Positions 1 through 6,739 of a stretch of DNA of 8,348 nucleotides are shown piece after piece (within the stretch, counting starts at the first letter, position 1; each line of letters starts with the position of its first letter). The notes under the pieces are model-generated. The model saw only the letters and a program-made list of their open reading frames with translations. It was not told the origin of the DNA and made no database searches. The position numbers and the translations under genes were made by a program. Source of the stretch: Candidatus Shapirobacteria bacterium (GTDB lineage Bacteria; Patescibacteriota; Microgenomatia; VGLL01); NCBI GenBank assembly GCA_016866735.1, contig VGLL01000040.1, positions 1 to 8,348 on the forward strand, written 5' to 3'.

Positions 1-1
1 A

Positions 2-175
2 ACGACTTACCAAAAGATCAAAGAAATCTTGGGTCTTTCCAGTGCCACCATCGCCGGTATCGAGCAGAACCTGAAAAAGTCGGCCGGCTTCGCCCTCGCC
101 TTAAAAAAAATTGAGGCGGAAAGATGGGCCTCCGCCTGGGCCCAAAAAATCGAAAGAATTTTTAAGAAAAAATAA
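2..175 (+). CDS. TrpR/YerC-like helix-turn-helix DNA-binding protein, 3' end only
   Basis: The frame is open from the left edge and ends at a TAA (173-175) followed at once by TAG. The visible 57 residues contain TYQKIKEILGLSSATIAG, which fits the helix-turn-helix of the TrpR/YerC (Trp repressor-like) superfamily: a helix, a turn around G-L-S-S, then the recognition helix. After it comes a lysine-rich tail (SAGFALALKKIEAERW and on to FKKK) longer and more basic than the usual YerC end. The start and N-terminal half lie outside the window, so the regulated target cannot be judged. In the known family these are small sequence-specific regulators acting in the cytoplasm; ligand binding is not implied. 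It converges on the minus-strand island, with 11 bases between the two stops and no obvious intrinsic terminator. Confidence 0.72.
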   Translation, partial: TTYQKIKEILGLSSATIAGIEQNLKKSAGFALALKKIEAERWASAWAQKIERIFKKK

Positions 176-186
176 TAGATTCCGTT

Positions 187-543
187 CTAAAGTGACCCCT
201 CGGCCAACAATGCTCTAGGATCAGACTTGGATCCATAAAGTTTCCTGTTACTCTGGTTAAACTCATGTTTAATATCTACATAGAGACTTTCAAGAGTATA
301 AAGTCTCCAGTGCCTCGGTATATACGCCGTTATCCCCTCTCTCTGTTGTTTTTCTATTTGAAAACTCAACATTAAATGAAGCGCGTCCTTGGCTACTTTG
401 AAATCTTCCGAAGGCGAAAAATAAAACGCTCTTTGGGTTGTGTCAATGTTCCGAAGATTATAAGTTTTACACTCGAGGTAAGCTGTCCGACCATGTTTAT
501 CAGTTATTTCAATATCAGGATAGCCAGTTGCTTCTGACCTCCC
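187..543 (-). pseudogene. Restriction-endonuclease-like PD-(D/E)XK catalytic fragment, no usable start
   Basis: Reading past the amber codon at 544-546 in the same frame gives 118 further residues before the TAG at 187-189. They begin GRSEATGYPDIEITD and continue AYLECKTYN: a clear PD-x(n)-E-C-K signature of PD-(D/E)XK nucleases, with Pro-Asp about 14 residues before Glu-Cys-Lys. Next comes a strand/helix stretch (TTQRAFYFSPSEDFKVAKDA), then a hydrophobic strand (LHLMLSFQIE) and a polar end. There is no ATG, GTG or TTG between the amber codon and the motif; the first ATG (372) lies after it and would lose the active site. So this is the 3' part of an amber-interrupted gene, or a 5'-truncated second nuclease gene fused in frame. 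The family match is by motif only; I do not recognise a named enzyme or its recognition sequence. Confidence 0.6.
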
Positions 544-1143
544 CTATCCGTTACATTGCGGAAAGAGATCAAACAAAACGACATCAAGCTTATATAGTTT
601 CGCCAGCGCAATATACTGATGAACCATAGACGAGTCCCTCACCTTAATGAAACCGCTCTTTTTACTTCCAAGATATTTGTGATTGCGGGCACAGAAATAA
701 AGGGTCTTTACTCTAGAATCCAACAACGATTTCAGCAAATCCTTGAAGAATTCAGCAAACGCATCGGATAAACTAATTTCAAAGGCAGTATTTGTTTCCA
801 AATCGAGAATGTCGAAAGCCTGGAATTTCTTAAAATCAATTTCTGTATTCTTTGCCCCTGAATCACCGTTCTGTCCATCTTCTGCTGAAAATCTTAAGCT
901 CATATTCTCGCCAACTTGGGCCTCTACGTTTACCCGACTCCCATATTTATCTTTCAAGAATTGTTGCAAACATTTAGTTGTGCGTGCCGCCGCAGACTCC
1001 CTGGCATAATTTTTACTAAGCCCAAGTTTCTTTAGCCAAACATCTGTATATCCAGCATATTTATAATTTCCCGCTTGTTTTAATTCCAAAACCTTTGCAA
1101 AAAAGTTTCGGATATCTTGTGCGATTAAATGTTTTGGGCTCAT
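544..1143 (-). CDS. Unrecognised 199-residue protein with possible degenerate nuclease core
   Basis: I chose the ATG at 1143 (MSPKHLIAQDIRN) because it falls six bases after the stop of the zinc-ribbon gene; an in-frame ATG at 1233 would lie inside that gene. No strong Shine-Dalgarno is seen, so translation may be coupled. Residues 1-70 are helical and basic. Residues 110-150 read AFDILDLETNTAFEISLSDA, then an amphipathic helix (FFKDLLKSLL) and a strand (VKTLYFCARN): a strand-hairpin-helix-strand order like the PD-(D/E)XK core, with D111 or D114 and E122-I-S124 in place of E-x-K. The missing lysine makes this tentative. The C-terminus (KLDVVLFDLFPQCNG) ends at TAG 544-546, after which the same frame continues with a much better nuclease motif. 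It may thus be a complete accessory protein or the N-terminal part of a broken 317-residue enzyme. Confidence 0.6.
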   Translation of the reverse strand: MSPKHLIAQDIRNFFAKVLELKQAGNYKYAGYTDVWLKKLGLSKNYARESAAARTTKCLQQFLKDKYGSRVNVEAQVGENMSLRFSAEDGQNGDSGAKNTEIDFKKFQAFDILDLETNTAFEISLSDAFAEFFKDLLKSLLDSRVKTLYFCARNHKYLGSKKSGFIKVRDSSMVHQYIALAKLYKLDVVLFDLFPQCNG

Positions 1144-1148
1144 ATTCT

Positions 1149-1337
1149 TTAGGGTTGTTCCACTAATTCTCCGCAATAAGGGCAAGTTACGACACCAACA
1201 TACTCGCGGTCCAGTCCAAACCTCATTTTGCATTTAACACATCGCATCTTATATCCAATATAGATTTTCCTCGATGGCGTTGTCTCCAGATCTTTTGGTA
1301 ATCCAATCTGACTCATGTATTTCTTAGGGTTCTTCAT
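1149..1337 (-). CDS. Small zinc-ribbon protein
   Basis: This 62-residue protein has two CxxC knuckles, C33-V-K-C36 and C52-P-Y-C55, 15 residues apart, the layout of a four-cysteine zinc ribbon. A basic N-terminal stretch (MKNPKKYMSQIGLPKD) precedes it. Such ribbons bind nucleic acid or protein, and nothing here fixes the partner. The ATG at 1337 is chosen as the first in frame; AGAGG precedes it with only one base between, so the ribosome site is poor. An internal ATG at M31 would still keep both knuckles. It is the first gene of the minus-strand island and ends six bases before the next start, which suggests one transcript with the nuclease-like frames. No convincing -35/-10 pair was found in 1338-1450 on this strand. 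A role as accessory DNA-binding subunit or regulator of the neighbouring nuclease is only a guess. Confidence 0.62.
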   Translation of the reverse strand: MKNPKKYMSQIGLPKDLETTPSRKIYIGYKMRCVKCKMRFGLDREYVGVVTCPYCGELVEQP

Positions 1338-1346
1338 ACCTCTTTT

Positions 1347-1360
1347 ACGGATAAAACCGT
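1347..1360. repeat. Short inverted repeat upstream of the zinc-ribbon gene
   Basis: ACGG and CCGT arms flank six A/T bases (ataaaa), ten bases upstream of the zinc-ribbon start codon. It lies where an operator or leader hairpin could act on the minus-strand island, but four-base arms are easily found by chance. Confidence 0.25.
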
Positions 1361-1450
1361 TGAATATTATCGTGAAGGTTTAAAATCTTGTTCTCTGCCA
1401 TTTACACTTATTTTACCATCTATAAAAATGTTTCTCCACAACTCTGTTTT

Positions 1451-1479
1451 TTGCCTTCAACCCGTGCTTAGAGTATAAT
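1451..1479 (+). promoter_or_regulatory. Sigma-70-type promoter of metG, leaderless layout
   Basis: TTGCCT (1451-1456), a 17-base spacer and a perfect TATAAT (1474-1479) match the housekeeping promoter consensus. The metG ATG begins at 1486, seven bases after the last base of the -10 box, so the expected transcription start coincides with the A of the start codon. No Shine-Dalgarno precedes the ATG, in keeping with leaderless initiation. Confidence 0.75.
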
Positions 1480-1485
1480 AGCCTC

Positions 1486-2913
1486 ATGGCCAAGAAGTTC
1501 TATATTACGACTACGTTGCCCTATGTTAATGCCGACCCGCATATTGGCTTTGCCATGGAAATAATTCGCGCAGACACGGTCGCACGCTACCATCGCCTTC
1601 TTGGCGAAGAAGTAATTTTCAACACGGGAACTGACGAACACGGTTTAAAAGTATTTCGCAAGGCCGCCCAAGAAAAAAAATCACCTCAAGAGTACTGCGA
1701 TAAGCACGTCACGAAATACCAAGGCCTAAAAAACCTTCTTAATCTAAGTGTTACTCATTTTACTCGCACTACCGACCAATTCCATATCGAGGCCGCACAA
1801 GAATTTTGGCGCCGGTGCCAAAAAAATGGCGATATCTATAAGGCCAAGTACCAAATAAAGTATTGCGTCGGTTGTGAGCTAGAGAAAACTGAATCGGAAT
1901 TAGCCAACGGCCGCTGCCCGATCCACCCCGACAAGACGATTGAAATTATTGACGAAGAAAATTACTTCTTCCGTTTTTCTAAATACCAAAAACAGCTCCT
2001 CGCTTTATACGAAGAAAGGCCTGATTTTGTTATTCCTAAGTTCCGCCTCGGGGAAATCAAAAAATTCATTCAGGCCGGCCCAAAGGATTTTAGCATTTCC
2101 CGACTGAAATCGAAAATGCCCTGGGGAGTACCCGTGCCAGACGACCCGGAACAGGTAATGTACGTTTGGTTTGATGCCTTAATCAACTATATTTCCGCTC
2201 TTGGCTGGCCAAAAGACCTAGATAACTTCAAAGGGTTTTGGCCGGGGGTGCAGATCGCGGGCAAAGATAATCTGCGACAGCAATCAGCCATGTGGCAAGC
2301 GATGTTAATTTCGGCTGGCTTGCCAACCTCGAAGCAAATCTATATCGAAGGCTTTATCAATACTGGCGGGCAAAAGATGAGCAAGAGTTTGGGTAATGTC
2401 ATTGACCCCTTTGAATTGGTAGAAAAGTACGGAACGGATGCGGTAAGGTACTATCTTTTAAGAGAAATTCCCGCCTATGATGATGGCGACTTCTCAATTC
2501 AACGATTTGAAGAGCTATACAATGCCGATTTGGCGAACGGGCTAGGAAACACTGTATCAAGAGTTGCTAAATTAGTGGAAAATTCAGGCTTAGAATTCAA
2601 CGGAACAAGGCTCCCGAAAAAGGTTCTTAGGAACGCCCAGAAAAATGCCCTTGCCGACTTCCGCTTTGATCTTATTTTAAATAATATTTGGGTTACTGAC
2701 CTTCATCCTATCGAAATCCATGTTGACCAACATCAACCGTGGTTGATAAAAGATAAGGATAAACTTCTCCTGGTTTTGCAAGAAGAAGTCGATAGCTTAA
2801 GGGAAGTCGCGCTTAAAATTAGTCCTTTCCTTCCCGAAACTGCCGAGAAAATTCGAAAACAATTCGCCGGGCCAAAAATTAAATCCGAAAAACCCTTGTT
2901 TCCAAGAGTATAG
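1486..2913 (+). CDS. metG: Methionyl-tRNA synthetase, short form
   Basis: Class I aminoacyl-tRNA synthetase that charges tRNA-Met in the cytoplasm. The 475 residues show, in order: the start of the Rossmann fold with YITTTLPYVNADPHIG; the signature at 19-22, HIGF rather than HIGH; a connective-domain zinc site with C127, C130, C144 and H147, the single-knuckle arrangement known from Thermus-type enzymes; WFDALINY (228-235); AGKDNLR (258-264); KMSKS at 297-301; and a helical anticodon-binding domain with N355/R359 and P418-W419, matching the anticodon-contacting positions of the family. The protein stops after LFPRV and lacks the C-terminal EMAP-II/Trbp111-like tRNA-binding domain of long bacterial forms. 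The ATG is fixed by the promoter placed just upstream. The gene ends with TAG, showing that amber is a true stop here. The tatD gene follows, a pairing common in bacteria (metS-yabD in Bacillus). Confidence 0.97.
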   Translation: MAKKFYITTTLPYVNADPHIGFAMEIIRADTVARYHRLLGEEVIFNTGTDEHGLKVFRKAAQEKKSPQEYCDKHVTKYQGLKNLLNLSVTHFTRTTDQFHIEAAQEFWRRCQKNGDIYKAKYQIKYCVGCELEKTESELANGRCPIHPDKTIEIIDEENYFFRFSKYQKQLLALYEERPDFVIPKFRLGEIKKFIQAGPKDFSISRLKSKMPWGVPVPDDPEQVMYVWFDALINYISALGWPKDLDNFKGFWPGVQIAGKDNLRQQSAMWQAMLISAGLPTSKQIYIEGFINTGGQKMSKSLGNVIDPFELVEKYGTDAVRYYLLREIPAYDDGDFSIQRFEELYNADLANGLGNTVSRVAKLVENSGLEFNGTRLPKKVLRNAQKNALADFRFDLILNNIWVTDLHPIEIHVDQHQPWLIKDKDKLLLVLQEEVDSLREVALKISPFLPETAEKIRKQFAGPKIKSEKPLFPRV

Positions 2914-2932
2914 GTAGCCTTACCCACGCTGA

Positions 2933-2966
2933 TGTATCATGGGTTAGTGCACTAGTGCATGATACA
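2933..2966. repeat. 34-bp dyad-symmetric element between metG and tatD
   Basis: Perfect nine-base arms TGTATCATG (2933-2941) and CATGATACA (2958-2966) surround a perfect ten-base palindrome TAGTGCACTA (2945-2954), and both share one centre between 2949 and 2950. As RNA the three bases between arms and core give one G-G mismatch and two G-U pairs, so an almost continuous hairpin with a TGCA loop is possible. It is followed by an A run, not a T run, so it is not a standard intrinsic terminator on the plus strand. It ends 18 bases before the extended -10 of tatD, a position suited to an operator or to a processing or 3'-protecting hairpin for metG mRNA. Confidence 0.7.
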
Positions 2967-2984
2967 AAAACTAGGACCACCACA

Positions 2985-2993
2985 TGCTAAAAT
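2985..2993 (+). promoter_or_regulatory. Extended -10 promoter of the tatD operon
   Basis: TGCTAAAAT is an extended -10 element (TG, one base, then TAAAAT at 2988-2993). No good -35 box is present at the right distance, as is usual for extended -10 promoters. The predicted transcription start near 3000 would give a leader of about 17 bases. That leader has no recognisable Shine-Dalgarno. Confidence 0.5.
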
Positions 2994-3016
2994 GTAATTA
3001 ATTCGGTCTCCGACTT

Positions 3017-3826
3017 ATGAAAAACTTTTTAGTCGATACCCACGCCCACCTAAATTTTCCGGATTACCAAAATGATTTGGGCAAAGTTATTAAAGACTCT
3101 TTAAAAAACGGGGTTAAAATGATTATCTGCGTAAGCAGTAACCTGGCGGATGCGAAAAAAGCAATCGAAATTGCCAAAAAATATCCCGGAATAGTCTACG
3201 CCGCTGTCGGCATTCACCCCCAAAAAACCGACAAAAACCCAGATTCCCCCGCTGTCCAATTAGGCCAATTAGCCCAACTGGCCCAATCTCCCGAAGTCGT
3301 GGCGGTCGGCGAATGCGGCCTAGATTTCTCACCCGCACCGCCAGGCGAAGAAGACCGTCCCAAAGAAGAACAACTTTTTCTCTTTGAAGAACAAATCGAA
3401 CTGGCTTTAAAACTTGCGCTTCCGATTAATGTACACTCCCGAAAAGCCTCTGACGAAACCCTAGGGGTGCTGGAAAAACACTTCAATCTATCAAACCGAA
3501 AACTAAAAGGCGTTTGGCACTGCTATTCCGGCGGCAAGGGCGATATTAAAAAAGTTACCGAAATCGGTTTTTTCTTCGGCATTGATGGCAACTTAACCTA
3601 CGACTCTGGCTTACAAAATGTCGTCATGCAAATCCCGCTAGAGAAAATTGTTCTCGAAACCGATTGTCCTTTTCTTTCGCCCGCGCCCTTTCGCGGCTTG
3701 CGCAATTCCCCGGGAAATGTTAGAATTATCACCGAATTCCTGGCTAACTTGAAAGGCGCATCTTTCGCCGAGGTCTCACACGTCACCAGCAAAAATGCTA
3801 AGGAGCTTTTTTCTAAAATACGATAG
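3017..3826 (+). CDS. tatD: TatD-family metal-dependent hydrolase (DNase-like)
   Basis: A 269-residue TIM-barrel hydrolase of the usual TatD length. Metal ligands of the family are all visible: DTHAH with H9 and H11, GECGLDF with E99, NVHSRKA with H140, WHCYSGG with H168, and ETDCPFLSP with D216. GIHPQ at 65-69 is the expected strand between the first and second metal sites. TatD proteins are cytoplasmic metal-dependent nucleases (3'-5' exonuclease activity is known for some members) with suggested roles in DNA repair or turnover; the in vivo substrate here is unknown. The ATG at 3017 starts the conserved first strand directly. A tandem tripeptide run QLG-QLA-QLA lies at 81-89 in a variable helix. 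The end overlaps the following glycosyltransferase gene by 32 bases, indicating cotranscription and probable translational coupling. Confidence 0.95.
   Translation: MKNFLVDTHAHLNFPDYQNDLGKVIKDSLKNGVKMIICVSSNLADAKKAIEIAKKYPGIVYAAVGIHPQKTDKNPDSPAVQLGQLAQLAQSPEVVAVGECGLDFSPAPPGEEDRPKEEQLFLFEEQIELALKLALPINVHSRKASDETLGVLEKHFNLSNRKLKGVWHCYSGGKGDIKKVTEIGFFFGIDGNLTYDSGLQNVVMQIPLEKIVLETDCPFLSPAPFRGLRNSPGNVRIITEFLANLKGASFAEVSHVTSKNAKELFSKIR
3256..3291 (+). repeat. Four tandem 9-base units inside tatD
   Basis: Four units beginning CCAA, of nine bases each (CCAATTAGG, CCAATTAGC, CCAACTGGC, CCAATCTCC), run in register with the codons and encode QLG, QLA, QLA and Q-S-P. The first two differ by one base. 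The repeat sits in a helix between the GIHPQ strand and the VAVGECG strand, where TatD proteins vary in length, and looks like a small replication-slippage expansion. Confidence 0.6.
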
Positions 3827-5282
3827 GCAAATTCAGCGACTCTTAGAAATCTTACCAGGAACAGTCTCCTGGGGGCTAATTGTCTTTTTCTTTGCTGGCA
3901 GTTTTTTGATTCCTCTCTACATTGCCTATCTCGTTATTTTTTTTGATATTTTTTGGTTTTATAAGTCAATTACCTTCGCTTTTTCAACCACTCTTTCCTA
4001 TCTAAGAATAAAGGCCTCGGAAAAAATGGACTGGCTGGGCGAAGTGAGGCTGTTTCCTGATTGGAAAAAAATCCGCCATATTGTAATTATTCCTCAATAT
4101 AAAGAGCCTACTCATATTCTCGAAAGAACTATCCAGTCTCTGGTTAATCAAGACTTTCCTCTCAAACAAATCTCTGTCGTCATGGCCACCGAAGCAAGAG
4201 ATCCCAATGGCGCGAAAATCGCCGGCACCTTAGGCAAAAAATACGGAAAGAAATTTGCTGATTTCTTCATTACTTCTCATAAGCTCGCGCCAGGAGAGAC
4301 AATCGGCAAGCATTCCAACGAAAATTACGCTGCCAGATGGGTCAAAAAGGAGCTGGTGGACAAACAAAAGATTAAGATAGACTATCTTACTGTTACCAGT
4401 AGCGACGCCGATCACTGCTTCCATCCCAAACACTTCTCTTGTCTATCTTATCGCTTTCTAGATAGCCCGGAGCGATATTTACGCTTCTGGCAGCCGGCTG
4501 TCTTTTTCTACAATAATTTCTGGCGCCTCCCCGCGATTGTCAGAGTAATTAACACCTTTAATACCCTTTGGAATGGCGCCGTTCTCTCGCGCAAGGACCG
4601 GCTGATAAGTTGCCAGAATTATTCCCTCTCTCTAAAGTTGTTAGATGAAACTGGCTACTGGGATCCAAAAGTCATTCCCGAAGACTACCACCTTTTCTTC
4701 AAGGCTTATTATAAGAAAGAGGGAAAAGTTGAGGTCGAGCCCATATTTTTACCACTTTATGCTGATGCGGCCGAGGGCGCTACACTTTGGAAAACCCTCA
4801 AAAACACTTATCAACAATCACAGCGTTGGGCATGGGGCATTTCTGACGATCCAAACGTTATCAAAAATTATTTTTTAACTCCTACGGCCCCCTTTCCAGA
4901 TAAGACTATCCGCCTACTCCGGCTCATGGAAGACCATATCTTGGCGCCGGTGAACTGGTTTTTTATTACCCTGGGAATTACCATTCCTACGCTCTTTGTC
5001 CGCGATTTCTCAAGAACGATTATCGGCTATAGCCTTCCCAGAATTTCGGCTATCATTCTCAATCTTTGCCTAATCTTTTTAGTCGTAATTTTAATCGTCA
5101 ACGCCAAACAGCGCCCGCCAAGGCCGCAGACCGTCTCCCGGCTTCGCTCACTTCTCATTCCCTTGGAGTTTGTCTTAATGCCTCTTTCCGGCCTCATTTT
5201 TGGCGTTATCCCCGGGCTTGACGCCCACACGCGACTTATGCTTGGTAAATATTTAGAATACAAGGTAACGGAGAAAGTATGA
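3795..5282 (+). CDS. Membrane-bound family 2 glycosyltransferase (processive type, QxxRW)
   Basis: The 495-residue protein has two N-terminal membrane segments (about 24-60), a cytoplasmic GT-A catalytic domain, and about three C-terminal segments (about 385-403, 416-436, 453-475). Catalytic marks are HIVIIPQYKEP (95-105) at the nucleotide-sugar site, the metal-binding D204-A-D206, an E296-D297 pair in VIPEDYHLFF as the probable catalytic base region, and Q341-S-Q-R-W345, the QxxRW motif of processive synthases such as cellulose and hyaluronan synthases. It should move sugar from a nucleotide donor to a lipid or growing glycan at the inner face of the membrane; donor and product cannot be read from sequence. 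The ATG at 3795 lies inside tatD, with 32 bases of overlap and no Shine-Dalgarno. No later ATG would keep the first membrane segment. The stop overlaps the next ATG as ATGA. Confidence 0.9.
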   Translation: MLRSFFLKYDRQIQRLLEILPGTVSWGLIVFFFAGSFLIPLYIAYLVIFFDIFWFYKSITFAFSTTLSYLRIKASEKMDWLGEVRLFPDWKKIRHIVIIPQYKEPTHILERTIQSLVNQDFPLKQISVVMATEARDPNGAKIAGTLGKKYGKKFADFFITSHKLAPGETIGKHSNENYAARWVKKELVDKQKIKIDYLTVTSSDADHCFHPKHFSCLSYRFLDSPERYLRFWQPAVFFYNNFWRLPAIVRVINTFNTLWNGAVLSRKDRLISCQNYSLSLKLLDETGYWDPKVIPEDYHLFFKAYYKKEGKVEVEPIFLPLYADAAEGATLWKTLKNTYQQSQRWAWGISDDPNVIKNYFLTPTAPFPDKTIRLLRLMEDHILAPVNWFFITLGITIPTLFVRDFSRTIIGYSLPRISAIILNLCLIFLVVILIVNAKQRPPRPQTVSRLRSLLIPLEFVLMPLSGLIFGVIPGLDAHTRLMLGKYLEYKVTEKV

Positions 5283-6739
5283 AGATAAACCAAAAACCAA
5301 TATTTATCATTCTTATTTTACTTGGAGTTTTTTTTCTCCGCCTTCCCTCCCTTTTTGAACCCTACTGGTACGGCGACGAGGGGATCTATTTAACCATTGG
5401 CCAGGCCTTGCGAAAAGGGCTTCTTCTCTATCGAGACGCCTACGATAATAAACCGCCAATCTTGTATCTTCTGGCTGCCGCTTCCGGCAGCGTCTTTTGG
5501 TTCAGGGCCTTACTTTTGGCCTGGATGATGGGCACAACTTTCTTTTTTTATAAGCTAGCGCAGAAGCTACTTAGAGAGGAAATAAAAGCGAGAGTTGCCC
5601 TTCTTGTCTTTGCCCTCCTTTCCTCGCTTCCCTTAATCGAAGGCAATATTGCCAACGCGGAAATTTTCTTCCTCGGGCCGATAATTCTGGGACTGCTTCT
5701 AAGTTTAAGGGCTGCGCCTCGCTTCTTTCCCGCCGGCGTTTTGTTCTCTCTTGCCTTCCTTCTCAAGGTTCCCGCCGTCTTTGATTTGGGCGGCCTTGCT
5801 GTCTTCCTCTTTATCCTAGCTTTTCCCACTCTATCCGTGCTCAAAAAATCTCTAAGGAGCCTAATAAAAAACTACTTATTGTTGTCCTTAGGCTTTATTT
5901 TGCTTCCTCTTGCTCTTCTTCTCTATTTTCATTTAAACGGCGCGGCCGGCCAATTTATTTCCGCCGCGTTCCTACAAAACATCGGCTACCTTTCATCATG
6001 GTCAGCGGGCACCCACTCCGGCTTCGTCACTCAATCCGGACTTATTAAAAGAGGAGTTCTGCTCCTTTTTGCCGTGACTTTACTGTTTTTGTCTCGCCGG
6101 CGCTTGCAACCGGAGTTTAACTTCATCTGCCTTTGGTTTGTTTTTTCCCTTTTTGGCGCCACTTTATCCGAGCGCCCCTATCCCCACTATCTTCTCCAGG
6201 TTCTTCCTCCGTTCTCCTTGCTCTGTGCTTCTCTCTTGGCAGAGAAAAAGGTAGAGAAAACTTTTTCAATTGCCTTGTTTTTGGTCTTAGGGGCAACCAT
6301 TATTTTTTACAAATTCTATTTTTACCATACCTTCTCTTATTACCAAAATTTCCTAAGTTACGCGATCGGCAGAGAAACACAGGAAACATATTTTGGAAAA
6401 TTTGACCAGAAAGTTCCCCAAACTTACAAAGTAACAGAATTTATTGCCGAAACTTCCTTGCCCACCGAGAATATCTTTGTTTGGGGGGACGAACCGTACA
6501 TTTATGCTTTATCCAGGAGATTGTCGGCCGGACGATTCACCGTCGCTTATCATATTGTGGACTATCATAAATATCAGGAGACAATTCTTGCTCTCGGAAA
6601 AAATCCACCCAGGATTATTATTTACGACCGAGGTATGCAGGGTCGGTCTTTTCCGGAGCTTGATAGTTTTATCTGGCAAAAATACCAAAAGATAAAAACA
6701 GTCGGTAACTTAGAAATTCTTTTACGGGTTAACCAATGA
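5279..6739 (+). CDS. ArnT/PMT-like polytopic membrane glycosyltransferase (GT-C fold)
   Basis: The 486 residues are mostly hydrophobic with about ten membrane segments (for example 7-23, 73-92, 104-120, 128-143, 165-183, 198-216, 258-272, 283-296, 328-347). The first periplasmic loop has WYGDEGIYLTIGQALRKG with D33-E34, the acidic catalytic position of GT-C enzymes, followed by YRDAYDNKPP (51-60), typical of the ArnT/PMT families. ERPYPHYLLQVLPP (298-311) resembles the conserved late-loop R...HY motif. Residues about 380-486 form a soluble C-terminal domain (VWGDEPYIYA). Such enzymes use polyprenyl-phosphate sugars to glycosylate lipids or proteins outside the membrane. GGAG (5270-5273) lies five bases before the ATG, one of the few good ribosome sites here. 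It overlaps the upstream gene by four bases. The acceptor is unknown; partnership with the upstream glycosyltransferase is an inference from the operon. Confidence 0.88.
   Translation: MKINQKPIFIILILLGVFFLRLPSLFEPYWYGDEGIYLTIGQALRKGLLLYRDAYDNKPPILYLLAAASGSVFWFRALLLAWMMGTTFFFYKLAQKLLREEIKARVALLVFALLSSLPLIEGNIANAEIFFLGPIILGLLLSLRAAPRFFPAGVLFSLAFLLKVPAVFDLGGLAVFLFILAFPTLSVLKKSLRSLIKNYLLLSLGFILLPLALLLYFHLNGAAGQFISAAFLQNIGYLSSWSAGTHSGFVTQSGLIKRGVLLLFAVTLLFLSRRRLQPEFNFICLWFVFSLFGATLSERPYPHYLLQVLPPFSLLCASLLAEKKVEKTFSIALFLVLGATIIFYKFYFYHTFSYYQNFLSYAIGRETQETYFGKFDQKVPQTYKVTEFIAETSLPTENIFVWGDEPYIYALSRRLSAGRFTVAYHIVDYHKYQETILALGKNPPRIIIYDRGMQGRSFPELDSFIWQKYQKIKTVGNLEILLRVNQ

Noticed and set aside
438..629. 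63-residue plus-strand reading frame
   Set aside because: It is antisense to the nuclease-like frames, has no family resemblance or promoter, and its composition looks like a reverse-strand shadow.
743..1009. 88-residue plus-strand reading frame
   Set aside because: It lies wholly antisense to the 199-residue protein and shows no domain pattern.
187..1143. Organism-wide recoding of TAG as a sense codon
   Set aside because: metG ends with TAG exactly where the protein family ends, and no termination problem appears in the other genes, so general amber recoding is unlikely.
1144..1233. Upstream ATG for the 199-residue protein, adding 30 residues
   Set aside because: The extension overlaps the zinc-ribbon gene in another frame and covers its cysteine codons; the ATG at 1143 fits the normal end-to-start spacing.
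2933..2970. Intrinsic terminator after metG
   Set aside because: The hairpin is followed by an A run on the plus strand and lacks the T tract on either side in the needed direction.
5548..5844. 98-residue minus-strand frame inside the GT-C gene
   Set aside because: Its lysine/arginine-rich sequence is the expected reverse-strand shadow of a leucine/phenylalanine-rich membrane protein.
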